The notes under the pieces are model-generated. The model was not told the DNA's origin. It did not search any database and saw nothing but the letters and a program-made list of their open reading frames with translations. DNA of 37,694 nucleotides from Nitrososphaerota archaeon (GTDB lineage Archaea > Thermoproteota > Nitrososphaeria > Nitrososphaerales > Nitrosopumilaceae): positions 1 to 37,694 of the forward strand of contig JABDBR010000013.1 of the NCBI GenBank assembly GCA_013288545.1, in the 5' to 3' direction. Within the stretch, counting starts at the first letter, position 1. Each line of letters begins with the position of its first letter. This document shows, piece after piece, positions 32,264 through 37,694 of the stretch. Position numbers and translations under genes: made by a program.

Positions 32264-32442
32264 ATGACAAACATACAGACAGTCAAAAAACTCGAGGGAG
32301 CAAAACTCTCATGACCGACTCGGCAACACTCACAAAATGTCTAGACTGTGCAGTCCAGATAATGCAATGGGTAGATGGAAAAGAACATCTGCTTGCAATG
32401 GGCAAAGTCTTTCTCTGCACGCTATTTCTGGGAGGTCCATAG
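32264..32442 (+). pseudogene. Displaced N-terminal coding fragments of the 32445 gene
   Basis: Two short frames read MTNIQTVKKLEGAKLS (32264-32314) and, starting at its ATGA stop, MTDSATLTKCLDCAVQIMQW and onward to a TAG at 32442. Together with the frame from 32445 they look like the N-terminus of one helical protein broken by two frame changes. A TATA-like GATAAATAATTTT lies ~25 nt before 32264. They could be sequencing errors or real decay; translational coupling of tiny genes is the alternative. Confidence 0.5.
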
Positions 32443-32444
32443 AA

Positions 32445-32876
32445 ATGGCAGTAGAAAAACCAGGCAAAATTCAAGAGATAAGAGAAACAGTATCTTGTGC
32501 AGTGGAAATAATGCGCCAGATTAGAGCACCTGGAGTACAGGAATCGCTTGGAAAAATAATGGATATGGGCGAAGTGGTAAAGGATGTAATTGAGGCACTC
32601 AAAACGCCAGAGATGGTAAAAAACATAGAAAACTTTCGCTTGATTACACAAAACATTAACGATGCCTCTGAAAAGATGCATAGTACCATCAAACTGATGG
32701 AAGAGACAGGTGTAATACATGAAGCAAAGGAATTTGCAAAATCTGCCAAAAACATGATGGACTTGATTGGCAATACCGGCCAGGACTTGCGAGAGGTAAA
32801 CTTTGCAGTAAAATCCATGTTCAAGTCAGTCCAAGTGCTAGTAGAGGACCTAAAACCTACTCAAAGCAGATATTAA
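32445..32876 (+). CDS. Helical protein (DUF1641-like), probably lacking its native N-terminus
   Basis: A 143-residue protein, almost wholly helical, starting MAVEKPGKIQEIRETVSCAV. It contains VKDVIEALKTPEMVKNIENF, TIKLMEETGVIHEAKEFAKSA and REVNFAVKSMFKSVQVLVEDL, a layout like DUF1641-type coiled-coil proteins. A GGAGGT (32431-32436) is 8 nt before ATG 32445, so translation from here is possible even if the upstream part is displaced. The frame is open to 32337, but the extra residues look non-native. See the displaced 5' fragments at 32264. Confidence 0.6.
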   Translation: MAVEKPGKIQEIRETVSCAVEIMRQIRAPGVQESLGKIMDMGEVVKDVIEALKTPEMVKNIENFRLITQNINDASEKMHSTIKLMEETGVIHEAKEFAKSAKNMMDLIGNTGQDLREVNFAVKSMFKSVQVLVEDLKPTQSRY

Positions 32877-32902
32877 TATTGATTATATTGTTTGGTATAA
32901 TC

Positions 32903-33055
32903 ATGACAGAATACGATAGGGTGTTATGCTCTTGTACAAGTTGTAGGTGTGGTCATTATGGAAAAGGATCCCTTGATAAATTTCTCTGTGACAATTGCAA
33001 GAACGATATCCACAGTGGCATGAGACCTGTCACAAAATCCATAAAATCACACTAA
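32903..33055 (+). CDS. Tiny Cys-rich zinc protein (50 residues)
   Basis: MTEYDRVLCSCTSCRCGHYG followed by KGSLDKFLCDNCKNDIH: six Cys and several His within 30 residues in CxC, CxC and CxxC arrangements suit one or two zinc sites. It begins with ATG 32903, 26 bp after the preceding gene. It is one of several Cys-rich miniproteins in this region. The function is unknown. Confidence 0.55.
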   Translation: MTEYDRVLCSCTSCRCGHYGKGSLDKFLCDNCKNDIHSGMRPVTKSIKSH

Positions 33056-33065
33056 ATCTATTTTC

Positions 33066-33263
33066 TTATTTCTTGTGTCTTGTAGTAAACAGGTTATTTT
33101 TTCGCATCTTCCACTTGTTTCTCTCAAGTGTCGCGCTCTTGATCTCTGACTCTAATCTATTTTTTGCCTCTTGGGTCAAGTTTGGATCTTTTAGCAGTTC
33201 ATTTTTTTCATTAATTTTCTTTGTGTATTTCTCAATCTGAATATCTATTCCTTCAAAACTCAT
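33066..33263 (-). CDS. Small coiled-coil protein
   Basis: A 65-residue protein forming two charged helices (IDIQIEKYTKKINEKNELLK, LTQEAKNRLESEIKSATLERN) separated by DPN, with a basic tail (KWKMRKNNLFTTRHKK). This suggests an antiparallel coiled-coil hairpin. It starts with ATG 33263 and its function is unknown. It is convergent with the 32903 gene, 10 bp away. Confidence 0.6.
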   Translation of the reverse strand: MSFEGIDIQIEKYTKKINEKNELLKDPNLTQEAKNRLESEIKSATLERNKWKMRKNNLFTTRHKK

Positions 33264-33326
33264 TGTTATCTCAATTCAGACCATGTAATTTAGCAATTTC
33301 TGTCACTTGTGGGATGTATCCAGAAC

Positions 33327-33464
33327 TTACTTTCGTATGACTTCCCACTCGTATTTGCAATCTTCACACAGATAATAGTAATGCATTCCATCACTTTTCT
33401 CGACTGGATCCATGTATTCGCCAGTGTTCTTTGACATGCATTCTAGGCACTCTTGCTCAGCCAT
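33327..33464 (-). CDS. Single zinc-ribbon miniprotein
   Basis: A 45-residue protein from ATG 33464: MAEQECLECMSKNTGEY, then LCEDCKYEWEVIRK. Two CxxC pairs ~27 residues apart form a classic zinc ribbon. An AT-rich CATTAATTTTG ~25 nt upstream fits this leaderless start; in-frame ATGs at 33479 and 33512 exist. It is likely to bind nucleic acid or protein. The function is unknown. Confidence 0.6.
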   Translation of the reverse strand: MAEQECLECMSKNTGEYMDPVEKSDGMHYYYLCEDCKYEWEVIRK

Positions 33465-33579
33465 TTTCTTTTTTGTCATTTCATGCAAAATTAATGCTTT
33501 GATGTATACCATTAATTTTCATAATTGTACCTAGGACAAGTTCGGGCTGTTTTTATAGATCATACACTGATTTTATTTC

Positions 33580-33846
33580 ATGATGCACTGTATCAGCTCT
33601 TCATGCAGGGGCAAAATTGTACGGGGAACCATGTGCAGCAAGTGTGGGATGGACAATTCAAAAGAAGCCGGAAGAATTGCACTAGAGATACTTGATGAAC
33701 GGGGAATCGAAGAGCTTGATGAATTTATGCTAATTCACTTTCCTGACGAGAACAAGCGAAAAAAACTCAGACATATGATGCTACAGATTAACTATAATGA
33801 AACAAGGGCAAAACAATATGATGCATCAAACCGTCATAAAAGATGA
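33580..33846 (+). CDS. Small protein with N-terminal Cys cluster
   Basis: An 88-residue protein. The N-terminus is MMHCISSSCRGKIVRGTMCSKCGM: four Cys (C4, C9, C19, C22) likely to bind zinc. A helical C-terminal part follows (KEAGRIALEILDERGIEELDEFMLIHFPDENKRKKLRHMML). A TATA-like TTTTTATAG ~25-30 nt before ATG 33580 supports the start. No family was recognised. Confidence 0.6.
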   Translation: MMHCISSSCRGKIVRGTMCSKCGMDNSKEAGRIALEILDERGIEELDEFMLIHFPDENKRKKLRHMMLQINYNETRAKQYDASNRHKR

Positions 33847-33941
33847 TAAAATAAATTAAATAAAAATCACGCACGAGTTTTTGTTATGTTACATGAAACT
33901 AAAAACAATGTTTATACTAGATTCTGTGTTATGATATAACA

Positions 33942-34124
33942 ATGGACCCGGGACAAATCATTGGGCTAAAAAAGAAACTAAAAAAGAATAACGACGATGC
34001 ACTGGATTTTGTACAAAAATTAGAATCCACATTGACAGACTTTGAAAAGACTGGAAACTTGACAGGAAGCTACACCGAGATTAAAAAAGCCATACTAGAA
34101 TACAAGGACAAGCTACTAAACTAA
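33942..34124 (+). CDS. Small helical protein
   Basis: A 60-residue, highly charged, all-helical protein (QIIGLKKKLKKNNDDALDFV, KLESTLTDFEKTG, YTEIKKAILEYKDKLLN). It is probably a three-helix bundle or coiled coil. The function is unknown. A short gap on both sides holds nothing else. Confidence 0.5.
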   Translation: MDPGQIIGLKKKLKKNNDDALDFVQKLESTLTDFEKTGNLTGSYTEIKKAILEYKDKLLN

Positions 34125-34211
34125 TTTCTCCCAGACTGGATTTTACCATATTATCTTATGATGTAATCATGATGAACATCAGTTAAATTCTAAACTGGTA
34201 TAGAAAATACC

Positions 34212-34694
34212 ATGAAGACTGGAATAATTGCATTGATTGCAGTTGGTATCATATTATCTGGACTTGTGATATTTCTAGAGATCTACAAACCTGCTTCAAA
34301 TGCCGTAATACGATTGAGCGCAACTGCCGAAACAAGCCCAGGAAATGAAAAAATCCACACGCAACAGCAACTGCAAGACATTGATATCAATACAAAAATT
34401 CTTGACAATTCAACACTGGATAAAATTCCCGTGCTCAAAAATGCAATAGACCAGGCATTTAGCAAGTTTGTGCCACCACCTTTTCATGGTGTTCATACAT
34501 TTACAACTGATATCAGTCAAAGTGATTTTGATTCTATACTGCAGCTGGCAGGAGACAAGGCAGAACAGTTGCCTGATGTGCAAACAAATGACACAAACTT
34601 TGGGGTAAATTTTACAACCTATACAACTACAATGGAGTTTAAGCTAGATAATTTCTATTATCATGTTATCATAGAGCAACTGGTTCCATCATGA
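34212..34694 (+). CDS. Membrane-anchored hypothetical protein
   Basis: A 160-residue protein. One membrane helix at residues 4-24 (GIIALIAVGIILSGLVIFLEI) anchors an outside domain of ~135 residues rich in Thr, Asn and Asp, with no Cys. Patterns such as DISQSDFDSILQLAGDK and FTTYTTTMEFKLDNFYYHVIIEQLVPS suggest an alpha/beta domain. I do not recognise it. It is a lone gene. Confidence 0.65.
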   Translation: MKTGIIALIAVGIILSGLVIFLEIYKPASNAVIRLSATAETSPGNEKIHTQQQLQDIDINTKILDNSTLDKIPVLKNAIDQAFSKFVPPPFHGVHTFTTDISQSDFDSILQLAGDKAEQLPDVQTNDTNFGVNFTTYTTTMEFKLDNFYYHVIIEQLVPS

Positions 34695-34792
34695 TTCACA
34701 CAAGAAAAAAATCATGCCACTCGTAATTAGCTCATTATACAATGACATTAACTTAAATAGAAAATCTTCGGCTGATAAGTAGGACTAGGAAT

Positions 34793-35332
34793 ATGGACGA
34801 ATTTGATAATGTATCCGGTACACAGCGTATGACGCTAAGAATACCTAATTCAATATCAAATGTACTAAAAAAAGAAGCAGATAAGAGAGATCTTCCATTA
34901 AATGCATTGATTACAAAGATTCTTTTCAAAAATGTGTCATATGACATGCAAATAAACACACTGCCTGCAGTAACAGTGTCTGATGTTTTATTTTCACGTA
35001 TAATTGACAAATTAGATGTAAATGATCTGGAAGAAATTGCAAAGGAAGGTCCAGATATAATCAAGAAAATTTTTGCAATCCAAGGTATAGAGTATACGCT
35101 CAAAGAAGTAATGGACAAACATTTTGTTATAATGGGAAAATATTGTGGCTGGTATAGTTTCAACAATACTGGGAGTGGCAAGGCCCATAGGCTAGTTTTT
35201 GAGACACAATTAGGCACAAAATGGATTGATTTTCTCATGTTATATGTAACAAATATCCTAGAATCCCTGAAAATTACGATCAATGCCAAGCTAGTGCACG
35301 AGAATGTTGCAATCTTCAAGTTTACAACATAG
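34793..35332 (+). CDS. RHH-like regulator with unrecognised C-terminal domain, paralogue 1
   Basis: A 179-residue protein. Residues ~12-45 (MTLRIPNSISNVLKKEADKRDLPLNALITKIL) look like a ribbon-helix-helix DNA-binding motif: a short strand, two helices and the RDLPLN turn. The C-terminal ~125 residues include GPDIIKKIF, GKYCGWYSF, HRLVFETQLGTKWIDFL and ILESLKITI, shared with the protein at 35777. This second domain is unknown to me and may bind a ligand or partner. A TATA-like TTAAATAG at 34752 precedes the ATG by ~40 nt. It may regulate its own neighbours. Confidence 0.7.
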   Translation: MDEFDNVSGTQRMTLRIPNSISNVLKKEADKRDLPLNALITKILFKNVSYDMQINTLPAVTVSDVLFSRIIDKLDVNDLEEIAKEGPDIIKKIFAIQGIEYTLKEVMDKHFVIMGKYCGWYSFNNTGSGKAHRLVFETQLGTKWIDFLMLYVTNILESLKITINAKLVHENVAIFKFTT

Positions 35333-35562
35333 ATAACACCTGACAAGTGCATCTGTAAATGTTTTACAATGTATGCCAAAAGCTGTTTGACGTATAGATT
35401 CCATAAATATTTTATTTCTTATGTACTGTATTATTACAAATATCCGGTACATTTGTGTATTTTGACATAAAAATTTAATTTATGTAAAATATTTACCTGT
35501 GATGATTCGTACATCGGATTCCTGCGCAATTGTTAATACTGTTAAAAAATTAAAATTCACAG

Positions 35563-35775
35563 ATGACGCAATATGACACACTCTTGTTGATCTCACGAAG
35601 GGAAACAATATCATTTGACGCAGATAGACGCAGGTTGACACAGAGACTCTTTAAAAATGGTCCATCTAGAGATGGTGGGAATGATGGGCATTTGCAATCC
35701 GGGGATATAGATCCTATTTGTAGTTCTGGCGTATCTTTTGATTTAGCACCAACCTCTCTTTGGAGTTGCACGTGA
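35563..35775 (+). CDS. Possible small protein upstream of the second RHH paralogue
   Basis: A 70-residue frame with no recognised domain and biased, low-conservation-looking sequence (RRLTQRLFKNGPSRDGGNDG). It ends one base before the start of the 35777 gene, and an AT-rich stretch ~20 nt before ATG 35563 could be a promoter. Those are the only points in favour; it may be chance. Confidence 0.25.
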   Translation: MTQYDTLLLISRRETISFDADRRRLTQRLFKNGPSRDGGNDGHLQSGDIDPICSSGVSFDLAPTSLWSCT

Positions 35776-35776
35776 T

Positions 35777-36325
35777 ATGGAAGTCTTGAAACGCGTATCA
35801 ACTAACAGGCTCACCTTGAGGCTGCAAAGTGACCTTCTTGAAACTCTCAAACAAAATGCAGACAAGAAGGATCTGACGCTAAACGCCATGATTACTAATA
35901 TTTTGAATAAAAACGCCACGTATGATGAAACAGTAAATGTAGTTCCAAACATGATAATTCCACATGATCTGTTTTTGAACATTGTATCAAAAATACGAGA
36001 GCCCGATATGCACGAAATTGTAAAAAATGGGCCAAACGTCGTCAAAAAGCTTTTTGATATAATGGGATTGCCATATGACATTGATCACGTGATTTACAAT
36101 TATCTTACAATGCTGTCAAAATATTGTAATTGGTTTGAACTCACGCACAAGATAACAGGTACTCATTACCGACTCGTCTTTTGCACTGGAAATGATTCCA
36201 AATGGTCAACATTTGTACAACAATACATCCGAACAATATTGGAATCACTTAAGATCATAATAACAAACGAATCACATCATGCAGGCATAATTGTCTTTGA
36301 GTTTTCTCATAGAGATTATCTCTAA
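35777..36325 (+). CDS. RHH-like regulator with unrecognised C-terminal domain, paralogue 2
   Basis: A 182-residue protein aligning along its length with the 34793 product: LTLRLQSDLLETLKQNADKKDLTLNAMITNIL (RHH-like N-terminus), NGPNVVKKLFDIMGLPYDIDH, LSKYCNWFELTHK, HYRLVFCTGNDSKWSTFVQQYIRTILESLKIIIT, and GIIVFEF near the end. The two are separated by 444 bp. They look like an older tandem duplication. The function is unknown; a DNA-binding regulator with a sensor domain is the most likely reading. Confidence 0.75.
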   Translation: MEVLKRVSTNRLTLRLQSDLLETLKQNADKKDLTLNAMITNILNKNATYDETVNVVPNMIIPHDLFLNIVSKIREPDMHEIVKNGPNVVKKLFDIMGLPYDIDHVIYNYLTMLSKYCNWFELTHKITGTHYRLVFCTGNDSKWSTFVQQYIRTILESLKIIITNESHHAGIIVFEFSHRDYL

Positions 36326-36394
36326 ACTCTCAAGACAAAATTATATTTGAATTTTCCAAAAAATCATGTCTATATATCTTTCTCACAAAAGTTA

Positions 36395-36784
36395 TCACTG
36401 ACACAGTCTGACACAGATAGAACCCAAATTCCTATAAGCTATTTTTACTTCTTCAAGCTGTGCTGAATAATCTGCAAGGGACGGGATTGATACATAGTCA
36501 TATGATTCGCTTCCAATGTCGACACCTTGTGGGAAACCAGTAACACAATCAGGATGACGTTCTGCAACTTTACCGATAAGAAATACCGCAGCCTTGACAT
36601 TATTTTTTGCTAAAACAGAGGAGAGATCATGACACCAATTAGGGAGATTTCGTTCGTTAATTATGTTAAAAGAAAGAAGTATCGGTTGAGTAGGACTAGG
36701 GCGTAGGAATTCCGGTAAGATCAGTAGAACTCCCATTGTTATTACTATGCCAGTGATTATTGCCCCCACATGTACGATCTTCAT
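36395..36784 (-). CDS. Polysaccharide-deacetylase-like protein, truncated at the C-terminus
   Basis: A 129-residue protein with a membrane helix at residues 6-26, then the beginning of a NodB-like barrel: ILLSFNIIN, LSSVLAKNNVKAAVFLIGKVAERHPDCV, DIGSESYDYVSIPSLADYSAQLEEV. The usual TFDDG is degenerate (SFNII) and the frame stops after GSICVRLCQ, before the later catalytic strands. A small direct repeat TGTGTCAG at the stop may mark the break. It starts 6 bp after the stop of the upstream dehydrogenase gene, so both are in one operon. It is probably a decayed or remodelled enzyme. Confidence 0.65.
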   Translation of the reverse strand: MKIVHVGAIITGIVITMGVLLILPEFLRPSPTQPILLSFNIINERNLPNWCHDLSSVLAKNNVKAAVFLIGKVAERHPDCVTGFPQGVDIGSESYDYVSIPSLADYSAQLEEVKIAYRNLGSICVRLCQ

Positions 36785-36790
36785 ATGATA

Positions 36791-37666
36791 TCAACCTCTT
36801 GCGAGAGGTACTTCCTGTGCTGCTCGTTGAGTTAGGTGGAACCTATATTGTGCATCAACCATCTTTGCAGCTCTTATCATACTTGTGACCACAGAGTTTC
36901 TTGAGAAATCAAGAAACATTTGACTGTCTTTTGGAAGACAGTGACCTCCGATACCATCTCGTGCATCAAGGACTTCGATATTCCATTTTGTGTTTATAGC
37001 ATCGCGGAGTTCGTCAAAATTAAGAGATGAGTTATCACAGACCATCTTGATCTCCTCTGCAAATGCGATCTCAAGATATCTGTAAGAGTTCTCTACAACT
37101 TTGGTGAGCTCTGCTATATCTGGCGAGCTTACCTGGTGGAGTGGGATTTGAAGCAAATTTCCGTAAAAGTTCTTTCCTTCCTTTATACAGCATGGTTCGC
37201 ATCCTCCAATAACACGTACTTGTCTTACACCGTGCTCTTCTTTTTCATGCACAAAGAATCTATGCGGTACATGTACCACATGTAACCTATGACCTAGGAT
37301 TTTTTTCACTTCTTGGGTGGTGCCTCTAGTTACAGTTGAATCTATTCCAACTAGAGCGCCAGTCTTGCCTTCATATGTCAGTCGTTTTGCTATATCCACC
37401 AATCCATCAAGATATGGGACAAACATGTCCTCAGGTTTATGTGTCGATATGCATACGACATAATAGTCATACCCCTGGAAATCTGTAGCGGCCTTTTGTA
37501 TGACCTTATCTTTGAGTGCTCGTGTGATTGCATCTTTGTTGATGTCAAATCCATCTACATGCAATCCAAGAGATGTCATGTACTCTGCATTGCTATGACC
37601 TATCTGGCCAAGGCCGATTATGAGAATTTTTTTCTCAGATTCTTTAGGAATAAGTTTTTCAAACAT
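36791..37666 (-). CDS. Nucleotide-sugar dehydrogenase (UDP-glucose/GDP-mannose family), short form
   Basis: A 291-residue protein. The N-terminal Rossmann motif ILIIGLGQIGHSNAEYM binds NAD. VVCISTHKP, IDSTVTRGTTQEV, HVPHRFFVHEKEEHGVRQVRVIGG and ELTKVVENSYRYLEIAFAEEI follow in the family order. The catalytic Cys is in GIGGHCLPKDSQMF. The usual C-terminal NDP-binding domain is absent (the family is typically ~400-450 residues), so it may act on a different sugar donor. An AGGAGG ~12 nt before ATG 37666 suggests an operon that continues beyond the right edge. It probably makes sugar acids for surface glycans. Confidence 0.85.
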   Translation of the reverse strand: MFEKLIPKESEKKILIIGLGQIGHSNAEYMTSLGLHVDGFDINKDAITRALKDKVIQKAATDFQGYDYYVVCISTHKPEDMFVPYLDGLVDIAKRLTYEGKTGALVGIDSTVTRGTTQEVKKILGHRLHVVHVPHRFFVHEKEEHGVRQVRVIGGCEPCCIKEGKNFYGNLLQIPLHQVSSPDIAELTKVVENSYRYLEIAFAEEIKMVCDNSSLNFDELRDAINTKWNIEVLDARDGIGGHCLPKDSQMFLDFSRNSVVTSMIRAAKMVDAQYRFHLTQRAAQEVPLARG

Positions 37667-37694
37667 TATGTTTGTCCTCCTGTGTCTCTTGCCA

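Noticed and set aside
32283-32720. 145-codon minus-strand frame opposite the helical-protein gene
   Set aside because: The translation is rich in Cys, His, Phe and Tyr, typical of antisense noise, while the plus strand has a good Shine-Dalgarno and a helical protein.
34753-35379. 208-codon minus-strand frame opposite the first RHH-like protein
   Set aside because: The sense protein has a clear paralogue at 35777, and the antisense frame has no such support.

Overview
The window is about 38 kb of AT-rich archaeal chromosome. It most likely comes from an ammonia-oxidising thaumarchaeon (Nitrososphaerota, probably Nitrosopumilales). The support is: PEFG-CTERM tails on secreted proteins; a giant S-layer-type protein with repeated DPDxN and ETGxxTGIFxG motifs; an archaeal EF-2; futalosine-pathway genes; many tiny zinc-ribbon and winged-helix proteins; and many promoters in which a TATA-like box lies about 25-30 nt before the start codon. 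No tRNA, rRNA, CRISPR array or transposase was seen by eye. The genus is not settled.

1-15.8 kb, cell-surface locus. It holds a 5'-truncated DUF3494 (ice-binding-like) multi-module protein with a PEFG-CTERM tail, a secreted HExxH metalloprotease-like protein, an operon of four very small proteins, a winged-helix regulator, a C2H2 zinc-finger protein, a 1183-residue protein built of seven DUF3494 modules, a 1983-residue S-layer-type protein with a DUF3494 domain inside it, and a solo DUF3494 protein with an Asp/His/Lys-rich tail. Six transcription units here share one promoter architecture. It consists of two or three copies of a 12-bp ACA-N4-TGT type site, exactly 21 bp apart, followed by a TATA-like box starting 20 bp after the start of the last site. 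This looks like a local regulon for the cell surface. The winged-helix gene at 3934 carries the same array and is a candidate regulator.

15.9-20.7 kb, regulatory region. A histidine kinase, a receiver-only response regulator and three winged-helix paralogues sit here. Two of the paralogues contain a 235-bp inverted repeat that differs at one position and encloses the kinase and regulator. An Lrp/AsnC-type regulator and small proteins follow.

20.7-28 kb, surface and housekeeping genes. These are a secreted seven-repeat beta-propeller with a PEFG tail, a VOC-family protein resembling methylmalonyl-CoA epimerase, mqnE-like and mqnD-like menaquinone genes, a thaumarchaeal small-domain protein, a small membrane protein and the elongation factor 2 gene.

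28-36.3 kb, a dense run of small genes. They include zinc-ribbon miniproteins, an HNH protein, short membrane or secreted proteins, coiled-coil proteins, an apparently frameshifted helical protein, and two paralogous ribbon-helix-helix-like proteins sharing an unrecognised C-terminal domain. At the right edge, on the minus strand, lie a short nucleotide-sugar dehydrogenase and a C-terminally truncated polysaccharide-deacetylase-like gene.
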